Shown: piece by piece, positions 47,589 to 58,800 of the stretch
How the letters are laid out: every line of letters starts with the position of its first letter
Numbering within the stretch: the stretch's first letter is position 1
From: Rhodamnia argentea
Lineage: Eukaryota; Streptophyta; Magnoliopsida; Myrtales; Myrtaceae
Assembly (NCBI RefSeq): GCF_020921035.1
Contig: NC_063160.1
Location: 17,821,095 to 17,885,094, forward strand
Length of the DNA stretch: 64,000 nucleotides
Direction: 5' to 3'
Made by a program: the position numbers and the translations under genes
The notes under the pieces: generated by a model
Database searches by the model: none
What the model was told of the DNA's origin: nothing
What the model saw: only the letters and a program-made list of their open reading frames with translations

Positions 47589-50500
47589 ATGGAGACGCCG
47601 GAGAAGCGCGTGGCCGGAATCGCTCTCGATTTCCCGGCCACCGATGGAGCCGCCTCCTACTCCTGGCCTCCTCGGATGCCGAGGCGGCTCCGGAGAAGGC
47701 TTCTCGCCGAGTGCAGCAAGTCTCCCGCTTCCGTCGAAGAAATCGAGGCCAAGCTTCGCGATGCCGATCTTCGGCGACAGGTTTAATTCGCTGTTTCTCT
47801 CCGTCTTCTTTCTTCTTTGCGCGGACTGCGTTAGACTTTCCTTTATCGTTCTCCGTCGATATTCAGTCCTAGTTTAAGAAAGATTATGGACTCTTTTCCT
47901 TCGTGTGCTTGCTTGGGTTTTTGGACCGAGAAAATTAGCCGATTGATTGAGGGTTTCGAACTTTGTTAGATGTTCGACTCGTTTCTCTGTTTCGAAATAT
48001 TTTCGAGAGGTATCGTATCGAAACCCTGATTAGGCGATGTTAAATCGTCGTCGGTGGCTGCGGGTGGATAAGTCGGCTATTTGTTGTTTTGTGTTTTGTT
48101 CTTTGTTCTTGTCAAGTATTGGTCTAGCATAATTAATAGCTTCTAATTCGTCATCTGTTGTCTCGTGAAAAACGATCGAAGTCTGTCGCTAGAGGCATCC
48201 TTTCTGTTTCTCTTCCGTGTATGCAATTTTTCTACTCTAGTGTTCATCGCTAATCTTTTCTAACGCTGGCATGTCTGGTTAGTTGTTCTTTTTTTATTTG
48301 GCCAAAAGCAGCTGTTAATTCCTGGGGATTTTCCCCTTCCAACGTTTGTTTTTTCCTGGTTACGGTAATAGACTCACCAGTTATCCATTTTTCACATGCA
48401 ATATTGCGGAGTTCTACCAAATTTGATCTTCCTTGCTGGACTGAGTTTTTTGCTTTTTTGTAGAGGAATAGTTGAGTATGTGAAACGCCTTAATTATACT
48501 TGCTAGTCTGTTTGCAGCGTTTTCGCCCTATCCGTTACTCTCTGTAGTATCTCGTATATTTACACGTGGGATTTCCTACTCTAGCTGTTTCTCCTGGTAG
48601 TTTTATGTCTTAGTTACTTTAATCATGTGTGGATGCGACTGTGGCTCAACCTACCTTGTGCCTTGTTTTTTTTTTTTTACAGCAATTCTATGAGAAATTG
48701 TCGAGCAAGGCTCGCCCAAAGCAGAGAAGTCCCTCTCGAGCCTCCTCCAGTGAGGAAGATCTAGGTCATCGACTGGAAGCCAAGCTTCAAGCTGCTGAGC
48801 AGAAGAGGTGAAACTCTTATTCTGTACGAGCGATTTTTGTTGGTCACTGAAGATTTAGAGGATGGCAATGGTTAGACAACTGTCGTCATAGTCGCAGGCA
48901 TTGTTTCTATATCTTAGATACCTGAATTCCTGGCCCCTGAAGATGCAGTTGCACTTCTTCTGATATCTATATCCCTGCATTTACATGTTGGTTTTGTGTC
49001 GAGAAGCCTATTTTTGATTAAGTACTACTTTAAGAGTTGCTTCTAGTTGGTTTTGGAGACTGTCCGTGCATTAGTTGAGCTATTTTCCATGTCTTGTAGA
49101 TGCCTATCTGATATCTAGGATAGTGCACTAATCCTTAAAGGTGCTAACTTGATGATGTACTTCATTGCAGGTTGAGCATGTTAGCTGAGGCTCAAATGCG
49201 TCTTGCTAAATTGGATGAGATTAGGCAGGCAGCCAAAAATGGGGTACAGCTGCGTCAAGAAATGAAGCGAGAGAAGCTTGGCTCAAAAGTCGAATTCCGA
49301 TTTCAGCAGGCACAGGTGAATAGGATGCTTATTCTTAAGGCATATAAACAAAGAAGGGCTACTATAAGGGAGAGGTCATCCCAATCATTGTTGCGGAGGA
49401 TGCTGCGTGAGAGCAAGTATAAGGAGCGCGTACGTGCTGCAATCAACCAAAAGCGAGCGGCTGCAGAGAAAAAGCGTTTGAGATTGTTGGAAGCAGAGAT
49501 GAAGAGAGCACGTGCTAGAGTATTACAAGTGCGGAATGTAGCGAAGTCAGTGTCTCATCAACGCGAGGTTGAAAGGAAGAAAATGCAGGACCAGCTGGAA
49601 GATCGGCTTCAAAGGGTATATATGCATATATTTGTGCAATTTGTGCTTTTCATTGTTTAATGGTTCAGCCGCTGGATTTTTTTTCCCGGCTTTACTAGGT
49701 TGCATGGCTCTCATGAAAAATCGATGGACAGGCCAAAAGACAGAGAGCAGAGTATCTGAGACAGAGAGGAAAGCTGCGCGACTTTGCTAAACCGAGCCGA
49801 AGCATAATGCTTAGGCAGGCCGATCTCCTTTCCAGGAAATTGGCAAGGTAAGTAAAGCTTAGCGGTTGCCTGATCTATATCCCCACTGGATTGTTGGAGA
49901 TTATTACTTTAATCAGCATGCTTAAGACTTTGGTCATGAATATCCTCGCAAATCTAATTCAAGGTTGCTAGGGCTCACTTTTTGTTGATACATTTAGGTG
50001 CTGGAGGCGTTTCCTCAAAGTCAGGAGGACAACTTTCGACTTGGCAAAAGCATACGACATGCTTGGAATCAATGAGACAGATGTGAACTCGATGCCATTT
50101 GAACAGCTAGCTATGCTTATTGAATCATCTGATACAATTCATGCTGTTAAAGCATTACTTGACCGGCTTGAGAGCCGGTTAAGAGTTTCTGGGTCCGTCG
50201 CTGCTGCCAACCAGAGGTCCAGTGTGGGTAATATAGATCACCTTCTCAAACGAGTGGCTACACCTCGGAAGAGATCCAGTTCTAGGGTTTCAACTAGGGG
50301 CAAAGAGTTGAAGAAAATAGGGTCTAATAGGGAGGTAGCCAAAGGCCCAGCGAAAATATCGAGATATCCAGTAAGAGTAGTTCTCTGTGCGTACATGATA
50401 TTAGGCCATCCGGATGCGGTGTTTAGTGGTCAGGGAGAACGTGAGATAGCTCTTGCTATGTCAGCCCGAGAGTTCGTTCGAGAATTAGAGCTTTTGATGA

Positions 50501-53500
50501 AGATTATATTGGATGGGCCGATACAGAGTTCAGATGAGGAGTCTGACTCTGCCATTCCAAAGCGTTGGACCTTTAGATCTCAGCTTGCAGCTTTTGACAA
50601 AGCCTGGTGTGCTTATTTGAATAATTTTGTGATGTGGAAGGTCAGGGATGCCAAGTTACTGGAGGATGATTTGGTAAGAGCAGCTTGCCAGCTTGAGCTG
50701 TCTATGCTGCAAACCTGTAAGTTATCCACAGAGGGAGAAACTGGTTTGCTTACACATGACATGAAGGCTATTCAGAAACAGGTCTTACTTCCTCACAGCC
50801 AATCATCACTCATTGATGTAATAACTTAAATTTCTCAGCGAGGCAAACTTAGGATTCAACATTGAATACTTTGGTCTTTCAACTGAAAATTCTGTTTTCA
50901 TGTGGCGTCATCGCCACAGCAATTTAAAACTGCTTATTGTGTGGACGGGTATAATTCGAATTATTGTGACAGCATAAATGTATCTCTTCTGGGGGATCTT
51001 TTTTAAGGCGGCAGCCAGTTATGCAACTTTAGACACATGGGACATAAACATTTGTAAAAGGTTGGCGAGTTATGTAGCGGTTTTTACATAGAATTTTCAT
51101 GTTTTTAGTATTAGAAATGAAAAAATAGATGGATAAAATCATTTTTGTCTCTTTTTGAATAGTATCATGATTTTTTCTATGCAGGTTATTGAAGATCAAA
51201 AACTTCTGAGGGAAAAGATACAGCATCTGGGCGGGGATGCTGGGATTGAGCGGATGGAATGTGCTCTTTCTGAAACACGAAGCAAATACTTTCAAGCTAC
51301 AGGGGAGGGAAGCCCATCAGGTTCACCAATGAGCAATGTTCTCTCTCCAAGCTCTGCAAGCTCATCTGATGGTTCCTCCATTGCAAGCAATGAGAGAAGG
51401 AAATTGAGCGAGGATGATGAGAGGCCAAACCGTGTGGTTCGATCTTTATTTAGAGAAGATGTAACTCCTTTGCCAAATGAGTTTGGTTCGTTATCGCTGG
51501 AATCTGATGGTCGGACAGGGACTTCTGGCATACAATTGGCGACTGAGAATGAAATGATTGTGAATGCATTACTCCATGAGCAGCGACCTATTCTTCTAAA
51601 CGGTTTCAGCACCAAAAGTGACAATGAAAATTCGATTAAGGTTGGTGGTCTGACCTCAACATTCGGCTGTAGTGTCAAACTTTCTAGATGTACTACCATT
51701 TGAACTTTTATACTGTCAACCACAGTTATGTTAAACACAGTCTCCTGCTGTCTCCTGAAAGCAGGGAAAAATTAGGCAGGCAATGGAAAAGGCTTTTTGG
51801 GATGGCATCATGGAGTCCATCGAAGGGAATGACCCTCAGTATGATCGTGTTGTCCAGCTTATGATGGAGATGAGAGATGAGATTTGCGATATTGCTCCAC
51901 AAAGCTGGAATGAAGGGATCACTGAAGCCATTGATTTGGACATTCTCTCTCAGGTAGCCCATTCTCTCTCAGTGATCTGATCTCCACGCCCCTGTAAAGT
52001 TTCTTTCGTATCTGACCAGATTGTAATTTGTGAGGTGCAGCAGTAATACACTGATGAATTCATAGTTAATCACATGCTACTTTAAATGTTTACTTTTTAT
52101 CAGTATCAATCGCAATTTATGTTCTTTTTGTCTTAGGTTTTGAAGTCTGGTAACCTGGACATTGATTACTTGGCAAAGATTTTGGTGTTTGCGTTGGGTA
52201 CTGTGCAAAAGCTCTCCTCTCCAGCTAATGATGATAAACAGAAGACAAGTCACCAGCAATTACTGAAAGAACTAGCTGAGATATGTGAAGAAAGAAATGG
52301 CTCAAAGAATCCACATGCCATTGCTATGATAAAGGGTCTGCGATTTGTTCTGGAACAGATTCAGGTGCCCGTGCTTTTGCTTATGTTGCCTTTCTGTGCG
52401 GTATCTTCATCTGTAAACTATTCTAATTTAATTGAGCTCTTTCATGCTGGAATGGTAATGACAGTTTAGAGATGAAGATTGCTGTGCCTAATCCACATGC
52501 TGGATTTTGTTTAATAGTTTATGGATGGCTACATCAATCCTTGATTGTAGTTCAGTTGGATGGGACTGCTGTCATGTAATGTCATCTTTTTTAGAATATG
52601 AGAATTTTGATTTGATAGGCTGATTAAATTAGTTGAGTTGTTTGATCTAGATGATGCTTTCTAATGCAGGAATAATCATCCATTGTATGCATGATTAGCC
52701 TAGTTTGTTTTTGGTTATTTAGTTTACATGTGGTGCGTGAGATACCCGGTATCAGACAGATTTGACTTTTGTTGTGCCCTGAACAGAACTCCTATTTTGT
52801 TGGCACAACATGTGACAATTATATAATGGTTAATTACTTTTATAGGCACTAAAGCTAGAGATTAGTTTGTTGTGCCCTGAACAGAACTCCTATTTTGTTG
52901 GCACAACATGTGACAATTATGTAATGGTTAATTACTTTTATAGGCACTAAAGCTAGAGATTAGCCAAGCTCGTGTCAAAATGATGGAACCGATACTGAAG
53001 GGACCTGCTGGATACGATTACCTGAGAGCTGCTTTTTCTCGTTGTCATGGACATCCTTCAGATGCCCTCACAGTTCTGCCAGCTGCTGTACAATGGCTCT
53101 CATCTCTGAAAAATGGCGTTGATCAGGAGTGGAATGAGCACACTACATCTCTCTCATCATTGTTGAGCCAGGAGAGTTTATCTCAAGGCTATACGCCTCC
53201 CACAACCCTCAGAACTGGGGGAAGCTTTCTGGTGAATACAAATGGCAATCGTTCTCTTCTCCCCGGCGATTCAGGAGACAAAACAGGTATCATTGCAAAG
53301 TTAGCTGCTATACTTTTTGCTGTTGCTGGATGTGAAAATTTTGCCGCATTTGAGATCTCCTTTTGTTTGTGCACCAGGGAATCCAATCCAGGAGTGTAAA
53401 GGAGAAAGAGTCGACCTGTTGGTTAGAATTGGCCTGTTAAAGTTGGTCAGTCGAGTATCTGCTCTAACTCATGATGCCTTGCCGGAGACTTTCATGCTTA

Positions 53501-54446
53501 ACCTCCCCAGGTTAAGGGCTGTTCAGGCTCAAATGCAGAAGATCGTGGTAATTTCTACGAGGTAATAACTCCAAGTGAATCTGACTCCAGAGTTGGTATT
53601 TGCTAAAATATGACAAAAAATATAAGCAATGGCGTGAGTTGAAGTTGGTCATTTACTAAAATGAGACGAGGAATAAGGGATTGGCATGAATTGAAGTTGA
53701 TACTCACTAAAATGTGACAAGGGATAAGGGACTGGCATTTTTTTCTTTTTTTCCGGTCAGAGGCATAAGTTGAAGTTGATACTTACTAAAATGTGACAAG
53801 AAATAAAGATTGGCATGAATTGAAGTTATCCGTGTTCACACCCATGGGTGTCTTTTTAGTTTGTGCAGGATGTGCTAGCAATTGTCCTGTATTTGTAAGC
53901 TGCCATCAGCCATTTATTGAGATGCCTGTTGAACTTAATTGGAAATTACTCCTGCATTACAGCATTCTTGTTTGCCGACAAACCCTTCTCAGCGAGCGAG
54001 TAGTAACGAGTGCAACAGACATGGAAGGCATATTATCAGACTGCATTCAAAAAGTGATTGAGCTTTTGGACCGTGTTGAAGATGTGGGTATTGAAGAGAT
54101 TGTCGAGATTTTGAGTAAGTTTCCAGTGAATAGTGAAGAAGCTGTGGATACCAAGAGTCACCGATCAAGGAAAGTGGTCATGGCTAGGATGCTGGGGAAG
54201 AGCTTGCAGGCTGGGGATCCTGTTTTTGAGAGGGTCTCGCTTGCTGTTTATCTTGCTGCGAGAGCAGTGGTGCTTGGGGGGAACCCTCCCATTGCAAAGA
54301 AATTGGCGGAAACGGCATTGCGGCCAATTGGGGCAGTGGTGCTGACTCCAAGGGTGGTCGAAGCAGCTGAAGTTTTAGCAGTTGCGGCGTCTGTGTCGGT
54401 GCGTGTTCATGGACCGTGGTATGGTTGTATTGTTGATAGTTTGTAA
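47589..54446 (+). CDS. T-complex protein 11 (TCP11) domain protein
   Basis: Eleven exons: 47589-47780, 48683-48807, 49171-49615, 49732-49847, 49998-50781, 51185-51640, 51765-51953, 52137-52364, 52944-53286, 53378-53561, 53963-54446. All phases agree and give 1181 residues, the size of plant TCP11-like proteins. Order: a start with GIALDFP and [13 protein letters not shown], then a long Lys/Arg/Glu-rich coiled-coil stretch (about 65-290), and Ser-rich linkers. The TCP11 domain (about 450-1160) includes [37 protein letters not shown] and [18 protein letters not shown]. The start is the first in-frame ATG in the long leader frame; upstream codons 47457-47588 have only TTG. Molecular function in plants is not established. 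Exon 9 is preceded by a 98-base duplication that copies its acceptor. Confidence 0.92.
52768..52963 (+). repeat. 98-base tandem duplication across the exon 9 acceptor (TCP11 gene)
   Basis: Two adjacent copies (52768-52865 and 52866-52963) match except for one base (tatataatgg against tatgtaatgg). Each contains the intron end, the 3' splice site tttatag|G and the first 20 bases of exon 9. Only the second copy continues into the conserved exon. Confidence 0.95.
53594..53830 (+). repeat. About four imperfect ~52-base tandem repeats, TCP11 gene intron 10
   Basis: Repeated phrases 'actaaaatgtgacaag', 'ataagggattggcatgaa' and 'ttgaagttgatac' recur at roughly 52-base steps, with one copy interrupted by a T-rich insertion. 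Intronic minisatellite with no coding role. Confidence 0.75.
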
Positions 54447-55893
54447 GGTGGTTTATGTAAAGGAAAAGGCGGGGCGGGGGCGGGGGAGCATAGGGACGAT
54501 GATGCTAAAAATGCACCACTGTAAATAAGCGAAGCATTTATTCTTATTTCTGTATAGCTTCTTGTGTCAAAAATTGTGCTTAGGTGGATACAATACTGTT
54601 GGGGGGTTTCGGTGTAAATAGGATTTAGCGTGTTATTTCAGTAGGAGTCTGAAACTTCGCGACAGAAAATGGGAATGTAGTTCGTTCATCAAGTATTCTC
54701 TGTTTTCGTGAAAAGCTTACGTTAAATATCTTCTTTCTTTGAGCGAAAAGTGTGTACGATCGTCGAGGCCCGACGATGGGCCTCCCCAGGCCTACTTTGG
54801 ATCTGGACGTGGGCCTCTATACCTACGCCATTTTGAGCCCGAATAAAAGGTCAGTGCAGGCGCAAATTAAGCCTCGAATAATAAGGGGCCGAGAGTAGGA
54901 CTAATGGGCCCCACAAGAGATCAAACTAGGCCTGGAGAAGCCCAAGTAAGGCCCAAAATAAGAGTAAATTTGGGCCGGGCCAAGCCATGTTGAGGCCCAA
55001 AAGGATATAGGGCGGGGAAGCCCACATTAAATGTTGAACAGAGGGCCTACCAGGCCCAATATAAGAACAATATCGGTCCGGCCCAAATAATGTGCCAGAT
55101 AGGAACATGTTATGGCCCAATTGTGGTGTCGAGGCCCAATTTAAGCCTAGTGATGGACCGAGCCAGGATAAAATTAAGGCCCAATAATGGGCCTGCGTTG
55201 GGTAAGTATACGCAATGGGCCGGGCCACACGCAAACACCGAAGAAGTGGGCAGAGAAAGGTCCATATGGCCCAGCAATTACAACACTCCGGGCTGCAAGG
55301 TTGGGAAATTTTAAAGGACAAGGGGCAATGAATGGCTGTATTCAGGGGCCCAAAATTTGGTCAGGCCGGGGCTCAATGATGTTTTCGGTTAGAAAGAGCT
55401 GCGCTGAGACCTGAGATCAGGTTAAAGCAAAACCCTCAGGCCCACTCTCTATTCCTTGCAAGAATCGAACATCCCCAAAAAAAGTTAAATCTACCAAAAA
55501 AAATTACAACTTTTCCTATCTGACAAAACCGGAATGTTGGCATGTCACCCGTGGTTTGATCATCGAAGAAGAAATTCCACAATCAAGGGCATCATTTCAT
55601 GCGTTTGCAAATAGGCCAGTTAAATAAGATTATCAGGCTGATTTTCAAAAACTTAAAAAGGATAGCTCGCTAACTAGCCTTTCTCACAGCCTCCCAATGA
55701 CCTCATTTTCTTTGATCGTATGGTGCACATCTCCGTCTCCGTCTCCACCTCAATAGTATCCTCACACCATAACCACTTGTCTTGCTTAGTTGATGCAATT
55801 CTTTGCTGACACGTCACCCCTCGAGCCTCGATCAGCATTGGGATCAATCACGTCGTGGCTGAATGAGCATAATATTTAGATGGCATCATGCCT
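54447..55893. other. Intergenic between convergent TCP11-like and UGGT genes
   Basis: Holds both 3' UTRs and the GGCCCA-rich array described separately. No gene is seen. Confidence 0.55.
54765..55445. repeat. GGCCCA/TGGGCC-rich degenerate array
   Basis: About 16 copies of GGCCCA or its complement in roughly 680 bases, often as 'aggcccaa(t/a)ata' phrases, at irregular spacing. It lies between the 3' ends of two convergent genes. No open frame within it is plausible. Confidence 0.75.
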
Positions 55894-58800
55894 CTACAGC
55901 TCTGACTTAGATTCAAGGTCAAGTTCCTCTACCGATGGCTCATCACCCTGTGAATCGTGCGACTTATCCGAAGCCCCTGCTTCTTGAAGCTCAAATTCAT
56001 CCTTAAGAATTTTTGCAGTAAACGTTCTTGCCTCTAAGTCGAGATCAGGCCATTCAGAAACTATTCTCTTCGCACCCTGAGAGGACAACAAAAACAAAAT
56101 TACATCAAAACTATATGAAACATTTTGGCAGTGGGAAAAGAACAAACCCAACCCAATGAACTTACCTGAAGCTTGGGTTCTTTTGTCATAGGATTGTTGC
56201 AAAGATCTATGGTCTTTGCCTTGGATTTGGTGGCTGTACCGCACCAGGATTCACACCACAGCCATTCTTGGGGTAATGAGAAGATTGGCACCGTGTGCTG
56301 AGCATAATTCGGGAGATCCTGAAGCATGGGAGATGGCACTTAGATAAACAACTAATATGTCTATGCTCGTGAAATATTAAGCAGTGCTTCCTAATTTAAC
56401 ACCTCGCAAGAATTTCCTCAGAGAGATGCAACTATAAGCTCACACAATATTCAAATACATAAGAATCTCTCATGCTGAAGAATTTGCAGTTTATTATTCA
56501 AGAACCGACCTGGTCAAGATTGGACAGACTGTTTGGATCCTTGCTGAGAGATTCATAGAACACTCTCAGGTTATCTCCTGCTGCAGTCTCTCGAAATTTC
56601 ACCAAATCAACAACGTATAGAGCACTGCAGAATGACATCACAATTCAATCCAATATATGATACCAACCGAGCCAAAAGGATCCTAAGGACACAGTGGAAC
56701 TGCCAAAAAAACCTACCTTATATGATATGGTCTTCCATGTAAGTGCTCCTTCCAGAAACCCTGTTTTTGTGAGAATAATAGAAAAACTCACTTAGGGATG
56801 TAGTCACTAATGATCTGAAAGGGCAAGAGCCTTCTATTGCTTGTCATAAAACACAAGAAAAGATTGATCTGAAAGGGCAAGAGCCTTCTATTGCTTGGAA
56901 TAGAACACAACAACAGACTGATTTGAAAAGGTGAAGGCCTTCTATTGCTTGGAATAAAAATCAAGAATAGTTTTGTACTTGTCTCCAAAAGCGATATCCA
57001 TCCATTTCCTTGTTGTTGTCACAAAAAGGAGTATATGCAAGTGGTCTTCCTTTCAGATCCATGTCATAAAGTTCTCCCATGTCTGCTCGCACCACCTGAT
57101 CTGCATCAACAAATATAACCTGTTGCAAAGAGGGATAAATATAATTTAGATGTCATAGAGAACTGAAAATAGCATGGAGTAGACAGTCAAAAGGCAAAGT
57201 CATAGATATCACATGTCACCTTCTCTAGAGAAAGGGGAAAGATGACATCCAAGAACAAAATTTTATATGCCCATATAATCCTTTGCTTTTCCTTCTGCTT
57301 ATGTAGCCATGTAGGCCACTTGTAGGTGATTAATCCATAATCGAAACCATACTCATGAGCCATATGTGGGATCACATCCTGTGAAGTTCAATGCAGAAAA
57401 GTAAGCAAGTATAATGATTTACCTCTCTTAGTTTTAGAGAGGGTAGAGGCTATTAAGAGAGACAGAATAAACCTTAAATTGAGGGGAGAGATAATTCTTT
57501 ATGAACCAAAATTTCACAGGGCGCTGTGTATTCTTGAGGACACTCAAGATCATGATTTTCAAGAAACGTTCGTACCTGCCATAAGATGCCATGAAAATGT
57601 TAAAGCTGGGACAACAAAGAAAAACTATTAGTCCTATCGTGATGTACTACTACAAACATATTTTACCATGAAGCTGGCACTTGATACCGATTGTTATGCT
57701 CAATAATAATTATACATTATGAGAAGGTACTTCAGGACATGAAAACTAAACTTTACAAACAATTGATAAATTATGCGTACAATCATCTCAACAATAACAG
57801 AAAGATGTTAAAAGGAATTCTTACAGGTGCCCAGAAGCAATAGAAAAAATGTTAATAGGTTTTCCATGCCTTCCACCCTTCCCATGCTCCTAGGGAAATA
57901 GAGTCAGAAATACAATGAAAATAGGTTAGAAACTTGCTCTGTCTATACCTCACATGAAAAACTGTTTCCATTTTCTTTCCTTCTGTGTCCATAAAATGAA
58001 ACACGACGTGAAAATTTTGAAATGAGAAACTGCTCCATAAGATGGGAGTCGAGATGTGGAAGACTTAATAGGCATGGTTTTTTTCTTTTTTTTGGGTCAA
58101 ACGTAGGCATGGTTGAGAGTGCCAAATTTACCACTTGTTTGAGTTGGTGACCTTCAAGACATGAAATGAATAGGTATTACAACCCTCTGTGTTAGATCAC
58201 AATATACAGATGGAAATATCACCCCATTAGCCACCAAAAATAGCTTACTGACTTAACAGTGTCAAATATCTACTGATCGAAGAATAAAGTTCGCTCCATT
58301 GCTTGGCTTTCACTGCTATTTGACATGTTAGGCACCAAAGATTAAAAACTACAGAGAAAACTTACTTCAGCCATACTTCTACTCCCTGATTGCTCACTGC
58401 CACCGAGTAAAGTAGATGCCCATTTCAGTATGTTAGAGTTCCAATTCTCGGTTCCCTAAAAAGTTTAGAACAGCTTCATCAGTGGACAAGCTATACTGAA
58501 GAGAACAATATCCAAAGAAGAAAAAAAAGAAGAGAACTGACTCTCTTTTCTTGTGATTGGCGCTCATCATCGCTTGAAACTAGTAACTTTTCATCTTCCT
58601 TGCCTTTCTTTTTCACTACTTCCATATGAACTACCTTTCCCCGCAAATCATTAATCGTGATACGCTTTAGTGAAGGCTCATTTCGACTTCCCCCATCATC
58701 TTCCTTCAGAATATAAAGCTCGGAACTTCTGCCTGGAGCAAGTTGTAGGTACCAAACCCCAGGAGAAACTTTCATCTGCCAATAACCCAAGTTGGCCATA

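Noticed and set aside
56788-56988. 66-codon repetitive minus-strand frame
   Set aside because: Produced by the 54-base intronic tandem repeat.
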